Shown here one piece after another: positions 9,225 to 18,379 of a stretch of 64,000 nucleotides of DNA. The DNA is taken from positions 4,963,501-5,027,500 of the forward strand of contig AP017424.1 of assembly GCA_002355495.1 (NCBI GenBank), in the 5' to 3' direction. Position numbers and translations under genes: made by a program. The notes under the pieces are model-generated. The model searched no databases and was not told the origin of the DNA. It worked only from the letters and a program-made list of their open reading frames with translations. How positions within the stretch are numbered: the first letter of the stretch is position 1; each line of letters begins with the position of its first letter. This stretch comes from Streptomyces laurentii (GTDB lineage Bacteria; Actinomycetota; Actinomycetes; Streptomycetales; Streptomycetaceae).

Positions 9225-9626
9225 CTACCGTGCCGTACACCCCAGCAGCTCGGCGCTGGTCGCCTTCGCGGTCGTACGGATCGTGTAGATCTTGTCGAGC
9301 CGGGTGCCGCGCTCGTCGACGGGGAGGTCCTTGCGGCCGACCTCGGCGCCGTCCTCGGACTGCGAGCGCACCGTGCAGACGCCGGTCACGTCGTCGTCCT
9401 TGCGGATCTCCAGGTGGACCTGGACCTCGTTCTCGCCGGTGACCTGGAACCGGATCACCTCGGCGCTGATCTTGCTGCCGACGACGTAGTACCAGCCGAA
9501 CCAGCCGAGCAGGATCACCATCAGGCCGCCGAGCACGGAGCCGACGATCTTGAGCTTGCGGTCGGCGCGCTCGTCCGCGGAGCGGCCGTAGCGCCCCTCG
9601 GGCAGCGACTCTCGCACCGCGCTCAT
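9225..9626 (-). CDS. DUF4307 membrane protein
   Basis: 133-residue protein with a short cytoplasmic N-terminus, one membrane helix at about 29-48 (VGSVLGGLMVILLGWFGWYYV) and an external beta-rich domain (VIRFQVTGENEVQVHLEIRKD, then a C-x-V-R-S-Q motif and a terminal cysteine). This is the actinobacterial DUF4307 family, of unknown function. It diverges from mca, with which it is neighbour in many actinomycetes, so a link to thiol or redox homeostasis at the membrane is possible but not shown. Its two cysteines (CTVRS and LLGCTAR) could form an external disulfide. Confidence 0.85.
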   Translation of the reverse strand: MSAVRESLPEGRYGRSADERADRKLKIVGSVLGGLMVILLGWFGWYYVVGSKISAEVIRFQVTGENEVQVHLEIRKDDDVTGVCTVRSQSEDGAEVGRKDLPVDERGTRLDKIYTIRTTAKATSAELLGCTAR

Positions 9627-9651
9627 GATCGTTCCTCTCGCCGTCGGGGCC

Positions 9652-9677
9652 GGAATTTTCCCACCCCCGATTCCGTC
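9652..9677 (+). promoter_or_regulatory. Candidate SigR promoter of mca
   Basis: GGAAT (9652-9656), exactly 18 bases, then GTC (9675-9677). The S. coelicolor SigR consensus, as I recall it, is GGAAT-N18-GTT, and mca is a known SigR target there. Transcription would start near 9685, giving a leader of about 37 bases before TTG 9722. Confidence 0.55.
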
Positions 9678-9721
9678 ACTATAGAGACCTTCCCAAGCGA
9701 CGAATCACTGAGGATCGAGCC

Positions 9722-10603
9722 TTGACTGAGCAGCTGCGACTGATGGCCGTTCACGCCCACCCCGACGACGAGTCGAGCAAGGGCGCGGCGACCATGGCCA
9801 AGTACGTGTCCGAGGGGGTGGAGGTCATGGTGGTGACCTGCACGGGCGGTGAGCGCGGCTCCATCCTCAACCCGAAGCTCCAGGGCGACCCCTACGTCGA
9901 GGCGAACATCCGGGAGGTGCGCCGCAAGGAGATGGACGCGGCGCGCGAGATCCTCGGCGTGGGCCAGGAGTGGCTGGGATTCGTCGACTCCGGTCTGCCG
10001 GAGGGCGACCCGCTGCCGCCGCTGCCCGAGGGCTGCTTCGCGCTGGAGGACGTGGACGCGGCCGCCGGCCGGCTCGTCCGCAAGATCCGCGCCTTCCGTC
10101 CCCAGGTGGTCACCACCTACGACGAGAACGGCGGCTACCCGCACCCCGACCACATCATGACCCACAAGGTCACGATGGCCGCCTTCGACGGCGCGGTCGA
10201 CACCGTGAAGTACCCGGAGGACGAGTTCGGCCCCGCGTACCAGCCGCGGAAGCTCTACTACAACCAGGGCTTCAACCGCCCGCGCACCGAGGCCCTGCAC
10301 CAGGCGCTGCTCGACCGGGGCCTGGAGTCGCCGTACGGGGACTGGCTGAAGCGCTGGGACGACTTCGAGCGCAAGGAGCGCACGCTCACCACCTTCGTGC
10401 CGTGCGCGGACTTCTTCGAGACCCGCGACCAGGCGCTGATCGCCCACCGCACCCAGATCGACCCCGACGGCGGATGGTTCCGGGTGCCCATGGAGATCCA
10501 GAAGGAGGTCTGGCCGACGGAGGAATACGAGCTCAGCAAGTCTTTCGTCGACACCGCCCTCCCCGAGAGCGACCTCTTCGCGGGCATCCGCGACAATGAC
10601 TGA
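9722..10603 (+). CDS. mca: Mycothiol S-conjugate amidase
   Basis: Zinc amidase that cleaves mycothiol S-conjugates to glucosaminyl-inositol and an exported mercapturic acid, the detoxification arm of mycothiol metabolism. The LmbE/PIG-L fold is shown by HAHPDDES near residue 11 (zinc ligands H13 and D16) and GGYPHPDHIMTH near 138, which supplies the third ligand. At 293 residues it matches Mca; the closely related MshB deacetylase differs in the C-terminal half, where YYNQGFNRPR and the neighbourhood favour Mca. The start is TTG 9722 preceded by GAGGATC. Divergent from DUF4307 with a SigR-like promoter between. Confidence 0.95.
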   Translation: MTEQLRLMAVHAHPDDESSKGAATMAKYVSEGVEVMVVTCTGGERGSILNPKLQGDPYVEANIREVRRKEMDAAREILGVGQEWLGFVDSGLPEGDPLPPLPEGCFALEDVDAAAGRLVRKIRAFRPQVVTTYDENGGYPHPDHIMTHKVTMAAFDGAVDTVKYPEDEFGPAYQPRKLYYNQGFNRPRTEALHQALLDRGLESPYGDWLKRWDDFERKERTLTTFVPCADFFETRDQALIAHRTQIDPDGGWFRVPMEIQKEVWPTEEYELSKSFVDTALPESDLFAGIRDND

Positions 10604-10604
10604 C

Positions 10605-10847
10605 ATGAGCGCACACCTGGTACTGACCCAGATCGTCCCCCTGGCGGCGAAGGACCTGGACCAAAGCAAGGTGACTCCCGGCGTCCTCGGGTTCGTCGTC
10701 TTCGCGGTCCTGGCCGTCGCGGTCTGGGGCCTGATGAAGTCGATGAACCGCCACATGGGCAAGGTGGACTTCGCCGAGGCGCCGGACGCGGCCGCGGCGG
10801 GCGCAGCCCCGGCCGGCACTCCGGCCGGCGGGACGGCGGGGAAGTAG
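10605..10847 (+). CDS. Small single-pass membrane protein, mca operon
   Basis: About 80 residues. A helix (LGFVVFAVLAVAVWGLMKSM) follows a short N-terminus; the C-terminus is Ala/Pro/Gly-rich. The start is ATG 10605 directly after the mca stop; an in-frame ATG at 10596 overlaps mca by eight bases and is also possible. A protein of this kind follows mca in other Streptomyces. Function unknown; co-transcription with mca is likely from the spacing. Confidence 0.75.
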   Translation: MSAHLVLTQIVPLAAKDLDQSKVTPGVLGFVVFAVLAVAVWGLMKSMNRHMGKVDFAEAPDAAAAGAAPAGTPAGGTAGK

Positions 10848-11143
10848 CCTCCGCGTTTTCCCGGGCCCCGGCACCACCCGCCGGGGCCCGCTTCCGCGTG
10901 GCCTGCCGTGCGGACGGCCGGTCGTCCGTACCGACAGGCCGTCCGCACGGGGCGCCACGCGAGGTGCGCGCGACCCTCGTGCGAGGAGTACGAGGCGTGC
11001 GCGGCGCGCGGGGGCGCCCGGCCGTTTCTTCGCACGCCGGCGGCGGTACGCCCCCGACCTGCGCGGCCCGCACCCGAACGGCTGACCGTCGAGTCTCCGT
11101 CCGGTGGCGTTCATGTGCTGAATAGCGCATCCGAGTGACGCGG
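10848..11143. other. Intergenic region with terminator, no gene seen
   Basis: The hairpin CGGGCCCCGGC (10862-10872) / GCCGGGGCCCG (10880-10890), just after a TTTT, ends the mca operon. The rest (10891-11143) is Arg-codon-rich GC sequence without a convincing gene: open frames have no ribosome site or family features. Confidence 0.55.
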
Positions 11144-11171
11144 CGGAACCAATCCTTCTTGAGGCAGTTGA
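11144..11171 (+). promoter_or_regulatory. BldN-like promoter of rodlin gene
   Basis: CGGAAC (11144-11149), 16 bases, AGTTGA (11166-11171). This fits CGTAAC-N16-CGTTGA, the SigBldN consensus as I recall it, at 10 of 12 positions. The start site would fall near 11178, at the first base of the tandem leader repeats. Confidence 0.55.
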
Positions 11172-11176
11172 TCAGG

Positions 11177-11225
11177 ACGCTTCGGTCCACGAAGCAGTCA
11201 GTCACGCTTCGGTCCACGAAGCAGT
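11177..11225 (+). repeat. Two tandem 22-base hairpin repeats in rodlin leader
   Basis: The 22-mer ACGCTTCGGTCCACGAAGCAGT... occurs at 11177-11198 and again identically at 11204-11225 (period 27). Each copy contains CTTCG-GTCCA-CGAAG, a 5-bp stem with 5-base loop, extendable with GC/GC flanks. Both lie in the predicted 5' leader, upstream of the ribosome site AAGAAGGAAG. They may stabilise the mRNA or bind a protein. Confidence 0.8.
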
Positions 11226-11256
11226 TCCGGGCCACCGAGCTCAAGAAGGAAGACTC

Positions 11257-11649
11257 GTGATCAAGAAGGTTCTTGCAACTGCTGCTGTCGCGGCGACCGT
11301 CGCCGGCATGTCCGCGACCACGGCGATGGCGGCCGGAAACGACGGCGGCACCGCCAACATCATCGGCAACACGTCCACGCAGTCCATCGGCGCCAACACC
11401 ACCGGTGGCTACATGAGCCCGAACTTCGGTCTCGTCAACGGCGGCGTCCTGAACTGCTTCGACATCCAGAAGCTCCAGGCCCAGGTGCCGATCGGCGTCA
11501 TCGCCATCCCGGTCGCCGCTCAGGACCTCCTCGGCAACCCGGTCTCGGGCCAGACCTGCACCCAGAACTCCGTGCAGCAGAAGGGCGACGACGCGCTGTC
11601 GCACATCCTGGGCGAGGTCCTCGCGCAGAACGGCAACATCGGCGGCTGA
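11257..11649 (+). CDS. Rodlin-family secreted protein
   Basis: Secreted 130-residue protein with a signal peptide (IKKVLATAAVAATVAGMSATTAMA, cleavage after AMA). The mature part resembles RdlA/RdlB, which arrange chaplin fibrils into rodlets on aerial hyphae and spores: a Ser/Thr/Asn/Gly-rich start (NIIGNTSTQSIGANTTGG), MSPNFGLVNG, and the conserved end CTQNSVQQKGDDALSHIL. Length matches rodlins (131-133). It has two cysteines (near residues 68 and 105). GTG 11257 follows AAGAAGGAAGACTC. S. coelicolor has an rdlA/rdlB pair beside chaplins; here one gene stands alone beside mca, with a BldN-like promoter and hairpin leader. Divergence leaves some doubt that it acts as a true rodlin. Confidence 0.8.
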   Translation: MIKKVLATAAVAATVAGMSATTAMAAGNDGGTANIIGNTSTQSIGANTTGGYMSPNFGLVNGGVLNCFDIQKLQAQVPIGVIAIPVAAQDLLGNPVSGQTCTQNSVQQKGDDALSHILGEVLAQNGNIGG

Positions 11650-11666
11650 TCCACACGCCCCCGCAC

Positions 11667-11711
11667 GGCGGCCCCGGCCCCACGCCCACACGGCGCGGGG
11701 CCGGGGCCGCC
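11667..11711 (+). terminator. Terminator of rodlin gene
   Basis: A perfect 15-bp stem: GGCGGCCCCGGCCCC (11667-11681) and GGGGCCGGGGCCGCC (11697-11711), loop 15, starting 18 bases after the stop. Confidence 0.75.
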
Positions 11712-11810
11712 CGCCGTTCCGACACGACCACGCACACGGCAACACGTCGACCCGTACAGGCTTCCGCGGCGCGTGGGCGGGGCCGGGGAGCGTACGCGAG
11801 GATGGGGAGC

Positions 11811-13835
<2,025 letters not shown>

Positions 13836-13857
13836 GGACCACGGCGGTTTTACGGCG

Positions 13858-14955
13858 CTACGCGCACAGCAGCGCACCGCCCTCGACCGGCCGGTACTCG
13901 CCGAGGCCCTGCGGAATGTCACTCGGGGCGGCGGGCGCGAGGCGCGGGAGGGGGCGGTCGGCGCGCAGGGCCGCGAAGACCTCGCCGGCCTGCCGCTCGT
14001 CCCAGGCGAGGGTGGAGCCGACCCCCTCGATGTCGGGGTTGAAGCCGCGTACCGGCACGACCGCGAACTCGGTGCGGGACGGCGGCAGGTCCTTCAACCG
14101 GCCTGCCAGCTCGACCAGTTCGGTCACCGAGACGCCGCGCTCGCCCTGTCCCGTGCCGCGCAGGGTGGTGGCGAGGGCGCGCAGCGCGTCGGGGCTGTTG
14201 AGCAGCCCGCCGCGCAGGGTGTGGTGCAGGTTGGCGAGGAACTTCTGCTGCTTCTGGATGCGGCCGAAGTCCATCTTGCCGTCCGCGCGCCGCGACCGGA
14301 CGTACTGGAGGGCCTCGCCGCCCCGCAGGGCCGTGGTGCCGGGGGCCAGGTCGAGGCCGGTGACCGGGTCCTTGAGCCGGGTCGGGGTGCAGACCGGGAC
14401 GCCCCCGTCGACGGCGTCGACCGTGTCCATGAAGCGGCGGAAGTCGACTTCGAGGTAGCGGTGCACGGGGAGGTCGGTCATCGCCTCGACGGTCCGGATC
14501 GTGAAGGCCGGACCGCCTTCCTTCCAGGCGTTGTTGATCTTCGCCGGGTGGGCGGAGTGCGTCTCGCCGGTGCTCCGGTCGGTGTGCCCGGACGGGAATC
14601 GCGCGAGGGAGTCGCGCGGCAGGCTCACCACGCTCACCCGGTCACCGGCCGCCGAGACGTGCATCAGCATCATCACGTCGGTGCAGGCGCACTCGCTGTG
14701 GCCGAGGCGGTAGCGCTCCTTCTCGTCGTCGGTCAGCCCGGCGCGGGAGTCGACGCCGACCACGAGCAGGTTCAGCCCCTCCTCCGGGGCCGGCAGACCG
14801 GGCGGTGCGGCGGCGATGGCGCCGCCCGTGCCGAGCGTGACGAGGGCCGTGGTGAGGAGCAGCAGCCGTCTTCTCCGGGTGGGCGGACGTGGCGGCGGAC
14901 AGGTGTGCGTATGGGTGTCGGGGTGGATACGGGGGCGCGCGCCGGGAAATCTCAT
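13858..14955 (-). CDS. LytR-CpsA-Psr (LCP) family phosphotransferase
   Basis: LCP enzymes move lipid-linked anionic polymers or polysaccharides onto peptidoglycan at the outer face of the membrane. After a basic N-terminus comes one helix (LLLLTTALVTLGTGGAIAA), then the LCP domain: LNLLVVGVDSR, DVMMLMHVSAAGDRVSVVSLPRDS, KINNAWKEGGP, RYLEVDFRRFMDTVDAVDGG and LQYVRSRR, with the usual Arg/Asp ligands for the pyrophosphate. The start is uncertain: ATG 14955 lacks a clear ribosome site, while ATG 14988 or 15006 extend into lower-GC sequence that looks like promoter. Its position beside chaplins and the polysaccharide operon makes attachment of that polymer to the wall an attractive but unproven role. 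Confidence 0.88.
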   Translation of the reverse strand: MRFPGARPRIHPDTHTHTCPPPRPPTRRRRLLLLTTALVTLGTGGAIAAAPPGLPAPEEGLNLLVVGVDSRAGLTDDEKERYRLGHSECACTDVMMLMHVSAAGDRVSVVSLPRDSLARFPSGHTDRSTGETHSAHPAKINNAWKEGGPAFTIRTVEAMTDLPVHRYLEVDFRRFMDTVDAVDGGVPVCTPTRLKDPVTGLDLAPGTTALRGGEALQYVRSRRADGKMDFGRIQKQQKFLANLHHTLRGGLLNSPDALRALATTLRGTGQGERGVSVTELVELAGRLKDLPPSRTEFAVVPVRGFNPDIEGVGSTLAWDERQAGEVFAALRADRPLPRLAPAAPSDIPQGLGEYRPVEGGALLCA

Positions 14956-15075
14956 GGGAGAAACGTTAAATCGGTCGTTCTCGCACATAGATACGCCACG
15001 CGACATGCAATGTTCGAATCACCCTCCCGTGGCGGCTGTGCCATGATGCCCGAACCTCAGCGGAAGGAGCCGAAA

Positions 15076-15303
15076 ATGGCGCCCGATCCCGGGAAATGGG
15101 AGCGGATGGCCTTCATTCCGAAGAGCCGGCACAGGGCGGATCCGCCGGTCGTCCCCCCAGAGCAGCTGCCCCTCTACACCTCCCTGGCCCGGCAATGGGC
15201 CGAGTCCGGACGGGCGGTGCCCGGCGTTCCGGACCGGGAGTGGGAGCGGCTCGCGAGAGCACCTATCTGGCCGCATCGACGGGGGAATTCGACCGGTCAA
15301 TAG
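15076..15303 (+). CDS. Small 75-residue hypothetical protein
   Basis: Starts at ATG 15076 with a strong ribosome site (GGAAGGAG, spacing six) and runs to TAG 15301-15303. The product is hydrophilic and Trp/Pro-rich (KWERMAFIPKSRHRA, EQLPLYTSLARQWAESG, VPGVPDREWERLA), with no signal peptide or membrane helix. Third-position GC is normal for a gene. An upstream in-frame ATG at 15042 is less likely because the ribosome site falls inside. I do not recognise a domain. It diverges from LCP and precedes a chaplin by 147 bases. Confidence 0.65.
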   Translation: MAPDPGKWERMAFIPKSRHRADPPVVPPEQLPLYTSLARQWAESGRAVPGVPDREWERLARAPIWPHRRGNSTGQ

Positions 15304-15449
15304 AGTGAATGTGCCGGTCGGTGCGTGGCGGACCTTCCCCGCGGTGGAAAGGTCGTGAGGAATCGTGTGGCGGAAGGCGGGGGCACGTCGTGCGCCCGTG
15401 CGGCACGAAATCCGTGCATTCTCTTCCGCCGCGGAAAGGATCAGAAGAA

Positions 15450-15683
15450 ATGAAGTGCAAGAAGGCCGCCGTGGCCGTCGCGGGTCTGCTGCTGGCCCTG
15501 GGCGCCGCCGCTCCGGCGATGGCCGACGCGGAGGCGGAGGGCGTGGCCGTCGGCTCGCCGGGCGTCCTGTCGGGCAATGTCATCCAGGTCCCGATCCACC
15601 TCCAGGCCAACGTCTGTGGCAACACCGTCGACATCCTCGCCCTCCTGAACCCGGCCGGCGGCAACATCTGCATCAACAGCTGA
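15450..15683 (+). CDS. Short chaplin (77 residues)
   Basis: Secreted amyloid-forming surfactant of aerial hyphae. Signal peptide CKKAAVAVAGLLLALGAAAPAMA, then a single chaplin domain of about 50 residues: GVAVGSPGVLSGNVIQ, PIHLQANVCGN, LNPAGGNICINS, with the Cys pair 18 residues apart that forms the family disulfide. ATG 15450 is preceded by GGAAAGGATCAGAAGA. Unlike the other two chaplins here I find no BldN-like promoter in the 150 bases upstream. 'EAEGVAVGS' replaces the usual DAGAGAAAVGS, so it is the most divergent copy in the window. Confidence 0.93.
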   Translation: MKCKKAAVAVAGLLLALGAAAPAMADAEAEGVAVGSPGVLSGNVIQVPIHLQANVCGNTVDILALLNPAGGNICINS

Positions 15684-15699
15684 CGTCCGCGCCGGAAGG

Positions 15700-15747
15700 A
15701 GGCCGGCTCCGGGGAGTGTCCACCGTGCTCCCCGGGGCCGGCCTCTT
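15700..15747 (+). terminator. Terminator of first chaplin
   Basis: Arms 15700-15716 (AGGCCGGCTCCGGGGAG) and 15728-15744 pair with one mismatch around an 11-base loop; CTCTT follows. It starts 17 bases after the stop. Confidence 0.7.
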
Positions 15748-15836
15748 CGATGTACGGGTCCGGATGCCCCAGGGCCCCTTCACTTCTCACTGACGTCTCG
15801 TCATATCGCGTACGGGGGAACGCGGGAAGGAACTCC

Positions 15837-17030
15837 ATGCCCCATCGGAAGCGCAGGAATCCGGGCGGGTGGCGGTCGGGGGTGCTCACCGCCGTCCTGC
15901 TCGCCGCGTGCCCTCTCACGCTGTCGCCTCCGGCCGCCGGATACGCCACCCCCGCGCCCGGCCCGGCGCCTGCCCCCTCGACGCCCGTCCCGGCGTCCTC
16001 CGGGACCCCTGCTCCTGCTCCGGCATCCGTCCCGGCTGCGCCCGCGGCCCCGGCGCCCCGGGCGGACCCGGCCGGCTCCATGGGCGCGTTCCTGGAGTCC
16101 GGGCCGGCCGGAGTGGCCCGGCTCGACCGGCTCGGGGACTGGCTCGGCGGCCGCGCGCTGCGGGTCGCCCACACGTACCTGCCCGGCGACCACTGGACCG
16201 GCATCGAGGGCCCGCCCGCGCTCCTCGCCCCCTGGGCGGGCTGGCGCGCCCGCGGCGCCGGCCGGCTGCTCGTCCTCAACGTGCCGATGCTGGACGCCAG
16301 CGAGACGGCCGTCAGCGACGATGACGTGCGCCGCCGGCTCCAGTGGGGCGCCGCCGGGTACTACGACGACCACTTCCGTACGCTGGCGGGGCGCCTGGTC
16401 GCGCTGGGCGCCCCGGACACCGAGATCGTCCTCGGCTGGGAGATGAACGGCACGACGTACGCCCACCGTTGCGCGCCCGACCCGACCGCGTGGAAGCGGT
16501 ACTGGAAGCGGGCCGTGACGGCGATGCGCGCCGTGCCGGGGCAGAGGTTCCGCTTCGACTTCACGCCGAGCCGCGGCCTCGACGCCATCCCCTGGACCGC
16601 GTGCTACCCCGGGGACGACGTCGTCGACGTCATCGGCATGGACTCCTACGACCAGCCGGCCGGCTCGCGCTTCGACGAGCACGTGAACGAGCCGTACGGG
16701 CTGCGGGCGCAGGTCGACTTCGCGGCCCTGCACGGCAAGCCGGTCTCCTACCCGGAGTGGGGCCTGTTCCGGAACGGGGACAACCCCGCGTACATGCGGA
16801 GCATGCTGGAGTGGATGGCCCGGCACCGGCCGGTGTACCACACGATCACCGACTACTGCCCGCACGGCGTCTGGCAGTGCGGCGCCAACCCGCGGTCCTC
16901 GCGGGTCTTCCAGCAGATGCTGTACGAGGCCGAGCCGGCGAAGCCCGCCCCGGTCCGGACACCCGCTCCGGTCCGGACACCCGCTCCGTCCCCGGCACCC
17001 GCCGCAACCGCGGGGACCCCGCAGTCGTAG
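15837..17030 (+). CDS. Secreted GH26-type glycoside hydrolase
   Basis: Predicted extracellular beta-glycanase (GH26 includes mannanases and beta-1,3/1,4-glucanases). Signal peptide at residues 1-36 (SGVLTAVLLAACPLTLSPPAAG), Ala/Pro linker to ~75, then a TIM-barrel domain. The catalytic pair is probably E202 in LGWEMNGTTYAHRC and E307 in VSYPEWGLFRNGDNP; FTPSRGLDAIPW and DDVVDVIGMDSYDQPAG are shared with the second copy at 34078. ATG 15837 has GGGAAGGAACTCC before it. The C-terminus has a repeated APVRTP motif and ends at a TAG that lies in the end of an inserted element, so the tail may be altered. It converges on the polysaccharide operon and could trim that polymer. Confidence 0.88.
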   Translation: MPHRKRRNPGGWRSGVLTAVLLAACPLTLSPPAAGYATPAPGPAPAPSTPVPASSGTPAPAPASVPAAPAAPAPRADPAGSMGAFLESGPAGVARLDRLGDWLGGRALRVAHTYLPGDHWTGIEGPPALLAPWAGWRARGAGRLLVLNVPMLDASETAVSDDDVRRRLQWGAAGYYDDHFRTLAGRLVALGAPDTEIVLGWEMNGTTYAHRCAPDPTAWKRYWKRAVTAMRAVPGQRFRFDFTPSRGLDAIPWTACYPGDDVVDVIGMDSYDQPAGSRFDEHVNEPYGLRAQVDFAALHGKPVSYPEWGLFRNGDNPAYMRSMLEWMARHRPVYHTITDYCPHGVWQCGANPRSSRVFQQMLYEAEPAKPAPVRTPAPVRTPAPSPAPAATAGTPQS

Positions 17031-17224
17031 GGCCTTTCTTTTGGATCTTGCTGGGCTCGCGTGCCCCGGCACGCGCGCTCGCCAAGTTGTCGTCAGTCGC
17101 CAACTCCCCCGTAGCCCTTCGGGCACGGGAGGTACCCCCACCGCGTTGTCTCCCTCCTCCGCCTTGCGATCACCCGCACCGGACCCCGCTCCCTGATCCA
17201 GCCTGACCCAAAAGAAAGGCCCTA
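17028..17224. mobile_element. MITE-like element, 17-bp perfect terminal inverted repeats
   Basis: The ends TAGGGCCTTTCTTTTGG (17028-17044) and CCAAAAGAAAGGCCCTA (17208-17224) are perfect inverted repeats. The terminal TA on each side can be read as a TA target duplication, as made by IS630/Tc1-mariner elements. The ~193-bp body encodes no transposase and holds smaller hairpins (GCGTGCC/GGCACGC near 17055; GCCC-TTC-GGGC near 17120). It lies exactly between two convergent genes, supplies the TAG stop of the GH26 gene, and can act as a bidirectional terminator with U-rich arms. Confidence 0.7.
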
Positions 17225-17242
17225 GCCGCGGCCGGGCGGGGC

Positions 17243-18379
17243 TCAGGCGCCGCCTAGCCCCGCCCGCCGGACCGCCCGGCCCAGCCACTCCCGTTCCCGC
17301 GCCTGCCGCGCCGCCCAGCGCCGCCCGAGCGCCGCGCCCACCCGGGCCCACAGCAGCGGGCGCGCCGCCGGGCCCGCCAGCATCAAGCGGCGGTTGGGCA
17401 CGGTCTCGGGGCGCCAGTGATGCTTGTACGGTTCGGTGCCGCGCAGCATGCTCAGCGTGGCCCGGCCGTGCCCGCTGGTCTCCCGCGCGCCGTGGCGCAG
17501 CAGCATCGCGGCCACGTCGACCTTGCGGGCCCGCAGCGCCGGGTCGGCGCCGTACAGATAGCCGCCCGCCAGACGCGGCGAGACGAGGGTGAGGTCCGCG
17601 CACACCACGGCCCCGTCCAGCCGGAACTCGGTCACCATCGCGTCCCCGCGCTCGACCATCGGCCGCACCGCCCGCGCCAGATGCCGGGCGAACCGTCCGC
17701 TCGTGTGCTCGGCGGTCACCCCCCGTCCCTGCCACTGGAGCCGGTGGAGGGCGAGCAGCCGGTCGAGGGCGGCCGGGACCTCGGGGGCGGGCACCACGCG
17801 CGCGTCGATGCCGAGGGCGTCCAGCTTCCGGAACTTCGCCCGCATCCGCTGCGCCTTGCCCGACGGGATCCGTTCCAGCAGATCCTCCATCGGTACGGCG
17901 GGCAGCTCCAGGCAGTCCGAGTCCGGCAGGCGCCGCCGGGGCCCGGTCCAGGCCGCGTAGAGCCGCTCGGCCGCCGCCCCGGGCCGTACCTCCCGCAGGT
18001 CGAGCACCGTGCCGCGCGCCACCCGGGCGATCGCGGCGGCCAGCACGGGCACCGCCTCCGGGCAGCTGTCGTCGACCAGGACGTCGGTGAAGTCCGTGAT
18101 GGCACCGCCCAGTTGGGTCAGCTTCGAGAAGGGGCCCGCCGACCGCATCAGCGGCGCGGCGGCGACCAGGGTGCCGTCGGCACGCCGGACGAGGATCACC
18201 CGCAGCGTGCGCGGCCGCCCGTACGACAGCCACCAGGAGTGCAGCCACGCGTGCGACTGGAAGGGGGTCGCCGTCGCGCAACGCCCGTACAGATCCGCCC
18301 ACTCGGGGCCGAGTAGCCGGAACACGCCCGGGTTCCGGCAGACTTCGGCCCGCAGGCCCCGGCCGTCCGTTGTTCTCAT
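17243..18379 (-). CDS. CelD/BcsL-like GNAT acyltransferase
   Basis: Last gene of the polysaccharide operon. The 378-residue protein belongs to the GNAT group (Acetyltransf_6) met in polysaccharide and cellulose-linked loci. Features: LHSWWLSYGRPRTLRVILVRRADG near residue 50, the central FRKLDALGIDARVV region, LHRLQWQGRG, and the acyl-CoA-binding-type stretch GGYLYGADPALRARKVDVAAMLLRH with a terminal FLRGTEPYKHHW-like motif (MLRGTEPYKHHW). ATG 18379 overlaps the previous gene by four bases (ATGA). Probable role: acylation of a sugar or lipid-linked repeat unit. Its 3' end abuts the MITE-like element. Confidence 0.82.
   Translation of the reverse strand: MRTTDGRGLRAEVCRNPGVFRLLGPEWADLYGRCATATPFQSHAWLHSWWLSYGRPRTLRVILVRRADGTLVAAAPLMRSAGPFSKLTQLGGAITDFTDVLVDDSCPEAVPVLAAAIARVARGTVLDLREVRPGAAAERLYAAWTGPRRRLPDSDCLELPAVPMEDLLERIPSGKAQRMRAKFRKLDALGIDARVVPAPEVPAALDRLLALHRLQWQGRGVTAEHTSGRFARHLARAVRPMVERGDAMVTEFRLDGAVVCADLTLVSPRLAGGYLYGADPALRARKVDVAAMLLRHGARETSGHGRATLSMLRGTEPYKHHWRPETVPNRRLMLAGPAARPLLWARVGAALGRRWAARQAREREWLGRAVRRAGLGGA

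Noticed and set aside
10898..11138. Small Arg-rich ORFs between mca operon and rodlin
   Set aside because: No ribosome site, overlapping alternative frames, and the end runs into the predicted promoter.
15005..15030. TTCGAATC motif resembling a tRNA T-loop
   Set aside because: No acceptor or anticodon stems around it.
15250..15449. BldN-like promoter before the first chaplin
   Set aside because: No hexamer pair with a 15-17 base spacer matched at more than half of the positions.
17045..17207. Transposase remnant inside the MITE-like element
   Set aside because: No frame encodes DDE-type motifs; only hairpins are present.
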